Virus record (IMG/VR): IMGVR_UViG_3300042292_000892
Span: 1 to 23,067 of that record
Length of the DNA: 23,067 bases
Reading direction: 5' to 3' (one strand)
From: a virus
Shown here: piece after piece, positions 18,050-23,067 of the stretch
How the letters are laid out: every line of letters begins with the position of its first letter
Position numbering within the stretch: the first letter of the stretch is position 1
Translations under genes and position numbers: made by a program
Notes under the pieces: generated by a model
What the model saw: the letters and a program-made list of their open reading frames with translations, nothing else
What the model was told of the DNA's origin: nothing
Databases searched by the model: none

Positions 18050-18862
18050 ATGCCGATACCAAAACCGAAAGAAGGAGAATTAGAACAGGATTACATTTCA
18101 AGATGTGCGAGAGCAATCTCAGATGAATTTCCTGATAATGCACAGAGAGTTGCGGTATGTTATTCTAAATTAAGAGAGAAAATGTCCAAAGAAGATTTGT
18201 TTGTTCTACAACCAAAAAAGAACGAGAACAGGGGAAACTATTTATCTCGTTGTTCAAAGAACGGAAAGATGAGAAGTCAGTTCCCAAACATGAAAGAGAG
18301 GATGGGATACTGTTTGAATTCGTTCAACAGTTATTATAAATATTGGGCACGACTCGAAGAATTTGGAGACATTCCAAAGGACTCCGCACTCGGTATGTGT
18401 ATCACTAAAAAGAAAGCACAAGGTATTGATTACAAACAAGCGTACAAAGAATGTGCGTCAAAGGTTATTGTTCCCTCAGGTCCAATAGTATTGGCAGAGG
18501 ACCTCAACATATATGGTGTTAGACCTAAACACTTTGATATCTGCCCTGTTGCGGTCGAACTATTCAAACACTTCATCGATATGGGACTGGATGAAGAAAC
18601 AATTGGTATGGTTCGTTCCGCAGCACTTGTTGCAGACAGAGTGTTTGAAATTGAAAAACAAGTTATCGAAAACGAATCGGTGAGTGAAGATGAAATGGTG
18701 GAAGCAATATCACTTGTGGAAGATTTCAAGGACATCATTCACGAAGTGGATGAGGAAACAGGAATGGTTCACGATGTATCATTTATGGATGGTCACATCG
18801 AAAAAATTAAATCATACATAGAAATGGAAGATGATTTAATTGTTGAACCTGTTGAATATTGA
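18050..18862 (+). CDS. Virion-region protein with duplicated Cys-pair 'SRC...FP...R...C' motif
   Basis: The 270-residue protein opens with MPIPKPKEGE, followed by 'DYISRC...EFPDNAQRVAVCYS' (Cys19, Cys37). A second, diverged copy, 'NYLSRC...QFPNMKERMGYCLN', follows at residues 64-90 (Cys68, Cys88). A Lys/Cys-rich segment comes next (GMCITKKKAQGIDYKQAYKEC, about 124-144 in its key residues), and the last third is acidic and helical. The first motif is one I have seen at the N-terminus of phage head proteins and proteases, so a head-associated role is likely, and the paired cysteines could bind metal. This is inference. The gene starts 22 nt after the connector stop behind an A-rich leader. No protease or nuclease residues can be recognised with certainty. 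Confidence 0.6.
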   Translation: MPIPKPKEGELEQDYISRCARAISDEFPDNAQRVAVCYSKLREKMSKEDLFVLQPKKNENRGNYLSRCSKNGKMRSQFPNMKERMGYCLNSFNSYYKYWARLEEFGDIPKDSALGMCITKKKAQGIDYKQAYKECASKVIVPSGPIVLAEDLNIYGVRPKHFDICPVAVELFKHFIDMGLDEETIGMVRSAALVADRVFEIEKQVIENESVSEDEMVEAISLVEDFKDIIHEVDEETGMVHDVSFMDGHIEKIKSYIEMEDDLIVEPVEY

Positions 18863-18894
18863 ATAAATTAAATTAAATAAAAACATAAAAAAAT

Positions 18895-19374
18895 ATGGCG
18901 AATCTATTCACAATAAGTATGAAGAGCGGTGTTGATACAACAATAACAAGTATATCATCAGCACCAAACCAATCAACTACTTTTACAATAACGGGTGGAA
19001 CATTTCCACTTGGTGCGGGAAGTCCCGATATTACAGGAACATATACAACAATAAATGATGGTACTGGTTCTCAAACAGGAACTGTATTTATGTTTCTTGT
19101 TCAAGGTTCTGCTCACATAGATTATTTTGTAGGTGGGTCAAAAGTGTTTGATGGTGATTTTGGTAGTGGATTTGCTGAAATCCCTGGACCAATAGCGACA
19201 AATCAAGATTTAGTTTTTAATATCTATAATATTGTTGAACCAACACCAACTCCGAGTGTAACACCTACCAATACAGGAACACCAACAAACACACCTACCA
19301 ATACAGGAACACCAACAAACACACCTACCAATACAGGAACACCAACAAACACACCTACCCCATCAAGACCTTAA
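18895..19374 (+). CDS. Small virion protein ending in a bare PT linker
   Basis: The 159-residue protein has an N-terminal beta-rich domain (about 1-115; 'TSISSAPNQSTTFTITGGTF', 'GTYTTINDGTGSQTGTVFMF', 'DLVFNIYNIV'). It then runs straight into a Thr/Pro linker that contains three exact 10-residue repeats (TPTNTGTPTN) and stops after TPTPSRP. Unlike the other three PT-linker proteins in the window, no domain follows the linker. The N-domain may be virion-bound, with the linker as an exposed tail, or a distal domain may have been lost. The gene is the last of the structural block and is followed by an inverted repeat and a strong terminator. The function is not known. Confidence 0.65.
   Translation: MANLFTISMKSGVDTTITSISSAPNQSTTFTITGGTFPLGAGSPDITGTYTTINDGTGSQTGTVFMFLVQGSAHIDYFVGGSKVFDGDFGSGFAEIPGPIATNQDLVFNIYNIVEPTPTPSVTPTNTGTPTNTPTNTGTPTNTPTNTGTPTNTPTPSRP
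19261..19350 (+). repeat. Three exact 30-nt tandem repeats in the PT linker
   Basis: Bases 19261-19290, 19291-19320 and 19321-19350 are identical and a fourth partial copy starts at 19351. Each encodes TPTNTGTPTN. Perfect identity, including synonymous positions, indicates very recent expansion. Confidence 0.95.
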
Positions 19375-19389
19375 TTTTCATAAAAATAA

Positions 19390-19419
19390 TTGATTTACCA
19401 AGATACAATAATATATTTA
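19390..19419 (+). promoter_or_regulatory. Possible Bacteroidota-type promoter upstream of the inverted repeat
   Basis: TTG at 19390-19392, a 19-nt spacer and TATATTTA at 19412-19419 (TAnnTTTG with one mismatch). Transcription from here would begin inside or next to the inverted repeat and end at the terminators downstream, giving a short RNA with no ORF. Confidence 0.3.
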
Positions 19420-19481
19420 TAAGTGAGGTGAGTTTGCAGGTTTATCCCATTTAACATCTTTTTTTTTCTCACCTCACTTAT
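19419..19481 (+). other. 14-bp inverted repeat with 35-nt loop at the structural/early boundary
   Basis: ATAAGTGAGGTGAG (19419-19432) is perfectly complementary to CTCACCTCACTTAT (19468-19481). The 35-nt loop contains a run of nine T (19459-19467). A partly T-rich stretch follows. It may be a terminator, an operator-like inverted repeat or part of a small RNA. Confidence 0.75.
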
Positions 19482-19501
19482 TTATTTTTATCCATTATAA
19501 C

Positions 19502-19534
19502 GGGACTTTCTTTTTAGGAAGTCCCTTTTTTTTT
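19502..19534 (+). terminator. Rho-independent terminator closing the structural block
   Basis: GGGACTT (19502-19508) pairs with AAGTCCC (19519-19525) and is directly followed by nine T (19526-19534). This is the clearest terminator in the window and separates the virion operon from the early-type genes. Confidence 0.9.
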
Positions 19535-19544
19535 GTATCTTTAC

Positions 19545-19575
19545 TTGATACTATACTCTACTTCACCTATCTTTG
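19545..19575 (+). promoter_or_regulatory. Bacteroidota-type promoter (TTG - 20 nt - TATCTTTG)
   Basis: The -33 TTG is at 19545-19547 and the -7 element TATCTTTG at 19568-19575, separated by 20 nt: a full match to the Bacteroidota primary-sigma consensus. The first gene downstream starts 20 nt after the motif. Confidence 0.8.
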
Positions 19576-19595
19576 TAGTATAAAAAAAACACATT

Positions 19596-19763
19596 ATGGG
19601 ACAAACAAAAAAACTATTGGACACTATCTTCGAATTGGACTTCGATGATACATCTTATCCTGATGACTTGGATATGGATTATGAGATTTGGTTAGAAGAA
19701 AAAAAAGAAGCTGAAAGAGCAGCATACGAACAACATTTATGTGACCTTTATAAAAACTATTAA
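19596..19763 (+). CDS. Small acidic early protein (55 aa), function unknown
   Basis: A short ORF that starts at the ATG behind the full-consensus promoter and ends just before the next ATG (one base between). The product (MGQTKKLLDTIFELDFDD...) is very acidic in the first two thirds and ends in a charged helix (EEKKEAERAAYEQHLCDLYKNY in pattern). It has no recognised domain. Highly acidic small proteins are common among phage early genes that target host enzymes, but that role would be speculation here. Good promoter spacing, an A-rich leader and tight coupling to the next gene support it as a real gene. Confidence 0.65.
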   Translation: MGQTKKLLDTIFELDFDDTSYPDDLDMDYEIWLEEKKEAERAAYEQHLCDLYKNY

Positions 19764-19764
19764 A

Positions 19765-20010
19765 ATGAGTAACACACAAATCCTGAGGGACTATTCTTCA
19801 ATAGTCATAGCGAGACAAGCAGCACTAAAAGCAACACAATCCCTTATTGAATCACATCAGTTAAAGATTTCTATGAAACAGTATGTAAGAATCTTCGATA
19901 GGTTCTATTCTTTCATAGAGACAGGAGATAGAACTTGGATTGATAAGATGGATGAATACTTCAAGTTAGCGGATGATGAAAACTTTAATAAAATTTTTCC
20001 AAACGAATAA
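19765..20010 (+). CDS. Small helical early protein (81 aa), function unknown
   Basis: The start chosen is ATG 19765; an in-frame GTG at 19741 would overlap the previous gene. The 81-residue product begins MSNTQILRDYSSIVIARQAALKA in pattern and is almost entirely helical, with a basic N-terminal half and an acidic C-terminal half (WIDKMDEYFKLADDENFNKIF). No known domain or motif is apparent. It lies one base after the 55-aa gene and 10 nt before the ATPase gene, so it is presumably in the same transcript from the promoter at 19545-19575. Confidence 0.65.
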   Translation: MSNTQILRDYSSIVIARQAALKATQSLIESHQLKISMKQYVRIFDRFYSFIETGDRTWIDKMDEYFKLADDENFNKIFPNE

Positions 20011-20020
20011 ATAATTTACT

Positions 20021-20701
20021 ATGAAATTTGAAATTGTAAAAGAACACGAATATCAGAAGACCGAGAGAGTAGGTCAGATTATCAAGTATTTTGATTTACA
20101 GGGTGATAAAATCGTTGAGAGTTTTATCGGTGATATTGACTTAGATTTCGATTGGAATGTAGGTCTCATTGTCGGTGACTCAGGAACAGGAAAAACAACA
20201 ATCGCAAAACAATTATTCGGTGATGATATTGTTTCTGATTTGTCTTTTTCTGAGAACTCTGTTATTGATGATTTCCCAAAGAATAAAACTATTGATGAGA
20301 TAATTCAAACTCTCATATCAGTTGGTTTTTCTTCACCACCAAGTTGGTTGAAACCATATTCAGTTTTATCTATGGGTGAGAAAATGAGAGTAGATTTATG
20401 TTATTCTTTATTGATGGATAAAGACCTTATTGTTTATGATGAATTTACTTCTGTTGTTGACCGTGTTACCGCAAAGTATGGTTCTGAATTATTCTCCAAT
20501 AAGGTTAGAAAACTCGGAAAGAAATTTGTTGGTATATCTTGCCATCAGGATATAGTAGAATCTATGAATCCCGATTGGATATTCGATACAAATAAAATGG
20601 AATTTGTTATCCCTCAAAAAAAAAAGTCCAACACAGAATTGAAATCTATAAGTCAACTTATAAAGGACTCTGGAATATTTTTGGAAAGTATCACTATCTA
20701 A
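20021..20701 (+). CDS. ABC-type ATPase, N-terminal half of a probable ATPase-acetyltransferase fusion
   Basis: The 226-residue product has every main ABC-ATPase motif: Walker A GDSGTGKT (residues 52-59), a 'GFSSPPSWLKPYSVLSMGEKMR' stretch with the signature LSMGE (116-120), Walker B LIVYDE (136-141) with catalytic Glu141, the D-loop-like SVVDR, and the switch His175 in SCHQD. No membrane helices are present, so it is a soluble ATPase and not a transporter. It resembles the phage-encoded ATPases normally fused to a GNAT acetyltransferase (COG2401-like). In those proteins the reading continues past the 'DWIF' strand into the acetyltransferase. Here the frame instead runs through an A10 tract at 20616-20625 and stops after 25 further residues. 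The biochemical role of the family is not established to my knowledge; DNA or nucleotide modification is a guess. Confidence 0.85.
   Translation: MKFEIVKEHEYQKTERVGQIIKYFDLQGDKIVESFIGDIDLDFDWNVGLIVGDSGTGKTTIAKQLFGDDIVSDLSFSENSVIDDFPKNKTIDEIIQTLISVGFSSPPSWLKPYSVLSMGEKMRVDLCYSLLMDKDLIVYDEFTSVVDRVTAKYGSELFSNKVRKLGKKFVGISCHQDIVESMNPDWIFDTNKMEFVIPQKKKSNTELKSISQLIKDSGIFLESITI
20616..20626 (+). promoter_or_regulatory. Candidate -1 frameshift / slippage site (A10-G)
   Basis: A run of ten A (20616-20625) ends in G. In the ATPase frame it reads CAA AAA AAA AAG, so the last seven bases form the heptamer A AAA AAG, the best-known bacterial -1 slip site (as in dnaX). A -1 shift moves translation into the GNAT frame. 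A weak hairpin (TATAAG/CTTATA, 20647-20662) lies 20 nt downstream. Confidence 0.6.
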
Positions 20702-20736
20702 GTCATAGGATTAATAACTCATCTGAAAAATTCGTT

Positions 20737-21108
20737 ATGTTCATTGACGGTCATCTTTGTGGTTTCAATGCGTGTTTGAACTTCCCACATCCTACCGTTA
20801 AGAATATGAGAAAGGAACATAGATTGGTTATTCTTCCACAATTTCAAGGACTTGGTCTTGGTTCAATTCTATCTGAGTTCTGTGGTAAATATTATACCAA
20901 TAAGGGATTAAGATTCAGAGGTACAACAACTCATCCATCTCTTATTTATAGAAGGTCTAAAAATCCTAATTGGACCTTTATATCCAAGAAAGAGAATAAG
21001 GATTCTTATGAAAAAGATTTGATTAAAACAAGATGGTTTGCAGGTTATAGAACAACTTATACCTTCGAATACATTCCAAAAAAAGAAGAAAATGGACAGG
21101 AAATATGA
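20737..21108 (+). CDS. GNAT-type acetyltransferase domain, probably the C-terminal half of the ATPase fusion
   Basis: Read from ATG 20737, 123 residues show the acetyl-CoA binding motif of GNAT enzymes: 'HRLVILPQFQGLGLGSIL', with the Q-x-x-G-x-G signature QFQGLGLG, then 'FRGTTTHPSLIYRRSKNP'. In the same frame, upstream of this ATG, the sequence stays open back to 20596. From about 20640 it encodes IEIYKS...GLWNIFGKYHYLSHRI, which contains the conserved W..F..YHYLS segment that opens this domain in related fused proteins. That stretch has no ATG, GTG or TTG, so independent initiation would give a truncated enzyme. I therefore infer expression by a -1 shift from the ATPase gene; a sequencing or natural indel in the A10 run is the alternative. 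The substrate is unknown. Confidence 0.75.
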   Translation: MFIDGHLCGFNACLNFPHPTVKNMRKEHRLVILPQFQGLGLGSILSEFCGKYYTNKGLRFRGTTTHPSLIYRRSKNPNWTFISKKENKDSYEKDLIKTRWFAGYRTTYTFEYIPKKEENGQEI

Positions 21109-21364
21109 AATAGTAATAACCTTTATTTTACCTAATCAACAAGAGATTTATGTTATTTGGGATATAGAGTTATTTTTCAATCTTGTGAATAAAGATACAT
21201 TCCGAGAATTTTTATTGGATGGTGAGAAGACAGGTATCGGAGTCAATCCAATATCTGTTTCTTGTGACCTGTATATCAATCCAAAGATTCAAACATTGGA
21301 TACACCAATGGGTCAAGAAATGATTCTGATTGGAAAAAAAATATTTCATGTTGTTTCACTATAA
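21092..21364 (+). CDS. Hypothetical phage protein (90 aa)
   Basis: The start chosen is ATG 21092, which overlaps the end of the acetyltransferase gene by 17 nt; an in-frame TTG at 21038 lies deeper in that gene. The product (MDRKYEIVITFILPNQQEIYVI...) alternates hydrophobic and polar residues and looks like a small beta-sheet protein with a central helix (FFNLVNKDTFREFLL). No motif is recognised. The overlap indicates co-translation with the acetyltransferase. The promoter of the next gene begins just behind its stop codon. Confidence 0.6.
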   Translation: MDRKYEIVITFILPNQQEIYVIWDIELFFNLVNKDTFREFLLDGEKTGIGVNPISVSCDLYINPKIQTLDTPMGQEMILIGKKIFHVVSL

Positions 21365-21369
21365 TTTAT

Positions 21370-21377
21370 TATCTTTG
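21370..21377 (+). promoter_or_regulatory. Bacteroidota -7 element TATCTTTG
   Basis: A full TAnnTTTG match 13 nt before the next ATG. The nearest TTG (21351-21353) has a 16-nt spacer, shorter than usual, so the -33 element is uncertain. Confidence 0.65.
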
Positions 21378-21390
21378 TAAAAACAAACAA

Positions 21391-21597
21391 ATGGCAAACT
21401 ACAACGACCAAAACACACTCGAAAATCTACAATCCCATGAGGTCCTAAAAACAGCATTCATATCAATTCCTGTCTATTATTCTTTGGACGAATATGGACA
21501 AATCCACCTATGGAGTGATGTGATTGAAGAAGAGTTCCAACGAACTGTATACGGAATCGAGACCCTCGTAGATGAGTACAATGAAAACCTGAAATAA
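21391..21597 (+). CDS. Small acidic hypothetical protein (68 aa)
   Basis: The gene has its own TATCTTTG promoter and terminator, so it is probably a single-gene transcription unit. The 68-residue product (MANYNDQNTLENLQSHEVLK...) is acidic, with two likely strands (AFISIPVYYSL and GQIHLWSD) and a C-terminal helix (EEEFQRTVYGIETLVDEYNEN). No family is recognised. The stop codon lies in the loop of the terminator hairpin that follows, which is compact even for a phage. Confidence 0.65.
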   Translation: MANYNDQNTLENLQSHEVLKTAFISIPVYYSLDEYGQIHLWSDVIEEEFQRTVYGIETLVDEYNENLK

Positions 21598-21614
21598 TTC
21601 AGGTTTTTTTTTTT
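21584..21614 (+). terminator. Rho-independent terminator overlapping the gene end
   Basis: AAAACCTGAA (21584-21593) pairs with TTCAGGTTTT (21598-21607) around ATAA, and the T run spans 21604-21614. The stop codon of the 68-aa gene (21595-21597) falls in the loop. Confidence 0.9.
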
Positions 21615-21642
21615 GTGGGTATGAGAAATAGTTGTATCTTCG
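21613..21642 (+). promoter_or_regulatory. Bacteroidota-type promoter (TTG - 19 nt - TATCTTCG)
   Basis: TTG at 21613-21615 comes directly from the end of the terminator T run. TATCTTCG (one mismatch to TAnnTTTG) is at 21635-21642, 22 nt before the next ATG. Confidence 0.6.
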
Positions 21643-21664
21643 TTTCTCTAAAACATCAAGAACT

Positions 21665-21913
21665 ATGACCAATTTACAATTATTAGATTTCGTATCAAGA
21701 ATATCTGTTTGGATTAACGATGAAGTTGATTCCGTATCAAACACAACGGTTTCATGGATTAACAACAAGGGGGAATTTTATTTGGACTTGGAAACCAACC
21801 ATTTTCAATTTGTTGACTCTAAGTTGGACTCTAAGACCTACTTCGCGATTCTCGCCCTGTGTGCGTCTGTTGATGTAACCACAGGAGATTATTTCAACGA
21901 AAAGAAAAAATAA
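21665..21913 (+). CDS. Small hypothetical protein (82 aa)
   Basis: The start chosen is ATG 21665, behind the promoter at 21613-21642. An in-frame TTG at 21632 would lie inside that promoter. The product (MTNLQLLDFVSRISVWINDE...) is an 82-residue mixed alpha/beta protein with a helical N-terminus, a central beta hairpin (TTVSWINNKGEFYLDLE in pattern) and a C-terminal helix (YFAILALCASVDV). It has no recognised domain. It appears to be a monocistronic unit like its neighbours, since a new promoter follows within 40 nt of its stop. Confidence 0.65.
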   Translation: MTNLQLLDFVSRISVWINDEVDSVSNTTVSWINNKGEFYLDLETNHFQFVDSKLDSKTYFAILALCASVDVTTGDYFNEKKK

Positions 21914-21915
21914 TT

Positions 21916-21945
21916 TTGGTAGTATCAATCAATTCCTTAACTTTG
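21916..21945 (+). promoter_or_regulatory. Bacteroidota-type promoter (TTG - 19 nt - TAACTTTG)
   Basis: TTG at 21916-21918, a 19-nt spacer and a full-consensus TAACTTTG at 21938-21945. The downstream ATG is 14 nt away. Confidence 0.75.
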
Positions 21946-21959
21946 TAAAAAACAACACT

Positions 21960-22133
21960 ATGACTGGTTCAAAACTTCAAGTACCTCTTACACAAAGAGA
22001 AATCGAAATTATCCAAGAATGGATTACATATCTTCGTGATGTCGACCTCAAAAGAGGTTGGTCAGAAGAAGAAAATGACCTCGCAGACAGATTCAATGAG
22101 TCACACAGATTTATCGTAGAACTTAATTCCTAA
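21960..22133 (+). CDS. Small charged early protein (57 aa)
   Basis: A short ORF directly behind a full-consensus promoter. The product (MTGSKLQVPLTQREIEIIQE...) is a 57-residue, highly charged and helical protein with the pattern LTQREIEIIQEWITYLRDVD and a second helix LADRFNESHRFIVEL. 'LT.rE..ii..wi' resembles short phage proteins of unknown function, but I cannot name a family. The next gene starts 19 nt downstream without a new promoter, so the two form one transcription unit. Confidence 0.65.
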   Translation: MTGSKLQVPLTQREIEIIQEWITYLRDVDLKRGWSEEENDLADRFNESHRFIVELNS

Positions 22134-22152
22134 TCATCAAAATCAATAAACA

Positions 22153-22470
22153 ATGAAAACATTAAATGAACTTTGGTCAGAAGTAGTTAATCATCCTGAT
22201 TTCGTGGATGGTAGAATATGGGGTGTAAATGATGTTGTAACCCACATAGAATCAGATGTAGAGGATTATTTGTCTGAATATGATATGGAATACACTGAGG
22301 AATCTCTAACAGAACTTTCAAACAGAATCATAAGATTATGTAAACACGACTTTGCGAAAATCATCGAGCGTTGGGAAAGTTCTTGTTATGAGTATGAAGT
22401 TTGGTCAGGACAAGAAATTTTGGAAAACTATTTCTCCAAAGAAATGAATTTATCTGAAACTATTTCCTAA
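22153..22470 (+). CDS. Acidic helical hypothetical protein (105 aa)
   Basis: The 105-residue product (MKTLNELWSEVVNHPDFVDG...) is acidic and largely helical with several Trp and Tyr. It contains 'SDVEDYLSEYDMEYTEESLTE', given here for its Asp/Glu-rich character, and ends in 'YFSKEMNLSETIS'. No known domain is recognised. It shares the promoter of the 57-aa gene. Its TAA stop codon is also the first part of the TAACTTCG promoter element of the following gene. Confidence 0.65.
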   Translation: MKTLNELWSEVVNHPDFVDGRIWGVNDVVTHIESDVEDYLSEYDMEYTEESLTELSNRIIRLCKHDFAKIIERWESSCYEYEVWSGQEILENYFSKEMNLSETIS

Positions 22471-22475
22471 CTTCG
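22468..22475 (+). promoter_or_regulatory. Bacteroidota -7-like element TAACTTCG
   Basis: One mismatch from TAnnTTTG, 16 nt before the ATG at 22492. It includes the previous gene's stop codon. No clear TTG lies at the standard spacing, so it is the weakest of the five. Confidence 0.5.
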
Positions 22476-22491
22476 TGTAAAATCAATCACA

Positions 22492-23061
22492 ATGGAGACA
22501 TCAAGAGGAATAGTAAAAAATTTAGACAATTTTAAGGGTATTGAACCACTTATCGGTTGGAATACTTGTTTGTATCGTGCTCAGTTTATGGAGAAGGCGT
22601 ATAACTTCACAGCGGAATGTGGAACAGTTCTCTATTGGTCAAATTCTGCTAAATCGTGGAATTGGGGTTACGATTTCCATTACTGGTTAATCGATGAAAA
22701 TGGTGACCTATATGACTCTCACTATGCTTTAACTACTGTAAGTGAAATGTCTCCACATACTTGGAAGTTCAGAGTCCCCAAGACATTCAAATATCTCCTG
22801 ATAAATTGTAATGATTTTAATGTGGGTGGTGATTACGACAAACTTAAAATCAAGGATATTGAGAAATGGGCAACCAAATACATTCCAAAATCAAAGTATG
22901 ATATGATTTATGTGTATGGTGTGGGACAATTGAATGGACAGGTTGCCAGAGAAGAAGAACTTTATGACCATTTGTATAATAACTTTAACGACATAAGGTC
23001 TACCACAATGTTGGACACAGTTCAAAGACAAATAAAATTAATTTTGGAAGAATCGAACTAA
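22492..23061 (+). CDS. Hypothetical protein rich in aromatic residues (189 aa)
   Basis: The product (METSRGIVKNLDNFKGIEPL...) is 189 residues with many Trp and Tyr. A conspicuous stretch runs 'CGTVLYWSNSAKSWNWGYDF', 'HYWLIDENGDLYDSHYAL', then a more helical C-terminal half with 'DKLKIKDIEKWATKYIPKSK', 'YDMIYVYGVGQLNGQ' and a final charged helix. The segment around Cys-Gly, the His-Tyr-Trp and the Asp-Glu-Asn-Gly might suggest a hydrolase-like fold, but there is no convincing catalytic triad and I do not assign a function. It has its own weak promoter and is the last gene; six bases of unassigned sequence follow it. Confidence 0.65.
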   Translation: METSRGIVKNLDNFKGIEPLIGWNTCLYRAQFMEKAYNFTAECGTVLYWSNSAKSWNWGYDFHYWLIDENGDLYDSHYALTTVSEMSPHTWKFRVPKTFKYLLINCNDFNVGGDYDKLKIKDIEKWATKYIPKSKYDMIYVYGVGQLNGQVAREEELYDHLYNNFNDIRSTTMLDTVQRQIKLILEESN

Positions 23062-23067
23062 TCCCCT

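Noticed and set aside
19261-19350. Regular 30-nt repeats as a CRISPR array
   Set aside because: The copies are directly adjacent with no spacers and encode an in-frame 10-residue linker repeat, so this is a coding minisatellite.
20021-20701. ABC transporter or SMC/RecF-type recombination ATPase
   Set aside because: There is no membrane partner or coiled-coil insertion, and the adjoining GNAT domain fits the ATPase-acetyltransferase family better.
1-23067. tRNA genes, integrase or attachment site
   Set aside because: No cloverleaf with CCA-end pairing or recombinase motif was noticed, and the only long inverted repeat (19419-19481) lacks a neighbouring integrase.

Overview
The window looks like part of a tailed bacteriophage (Caudoviricetes) genome whose host is probably a Bacteroidota (Flavobacterium-like) bacterium. 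Every convincing gene is on the + strand, packed with 1-17 nt overlaps. The virion proteins belong to families I associate with Bacteroidota phages. Start codons lack AGGAGG-type ribosome sites and sit behind A/T-rich leaders. The small genes at the right end are preceded by the Bacteroidota promoter element TAnnTTTG, in several cases with a TTG about 19-20 nt upstream. No integrase, terminase, polymerase, lysis gene or tRNA was recognised, so this is a fragment of a larger genome.

Layout. 1-7627: tail/appendage block. It holds a left-edge partial gene, an HK97-gp10-like tail-completion candidate, two large virion proteins of 558 and 1160 aa, and a 499-aa protein made only of Cys-containing modules joined by Thr/Pro linkers. 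7645-10051: a 40-aa ORF and the tape-measure protein, which carries an exact 77-residue (11-heptad) coiled-coil duplication. 10090-14083: head block with a MuF-like/XkdF-protease fusion, a scaffold-like acidic protein, the major capsid protein and a small structural protein flanked by two strong hairpins. 14144-19374: a PT-linker/lectin-like appendage protein, a small protein, portal, head-tail connector, a Cys-motif protein and a short protein that ends inside its PT linker. 19375-19595: a boundary region with a long inverted repeat, a rho-independent terminator and a Bacteroidota promoter. 19596-23061: short, mostly unrecognised, probably early genes, several with their own promoter, plus an ABC-ATPase/GNAT pair.

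Main observations. (1) The ABC-ATPase and GNAT ORFs appear to encode one protein split by a -1 frame change at an A10 run that contains an in-frame A AAA AAG heptamer. The conserved W...HYLS segment of the acetyltransferase lies in the -1 frame upstream of any ATG, GTG or TTG. (2) Four separate virion genes carry the same Thr/Pro linker language with tandem repeats at DNA level; one of them ends in a bare linker. (3) Tail genes precede head genes, and the portal follows the capsid, so the morphogenesis order is rearranged relative to the common siphovirus order. (4) Three small genes (40, 55 and 57 aa) and several corrected start codons are documented here.
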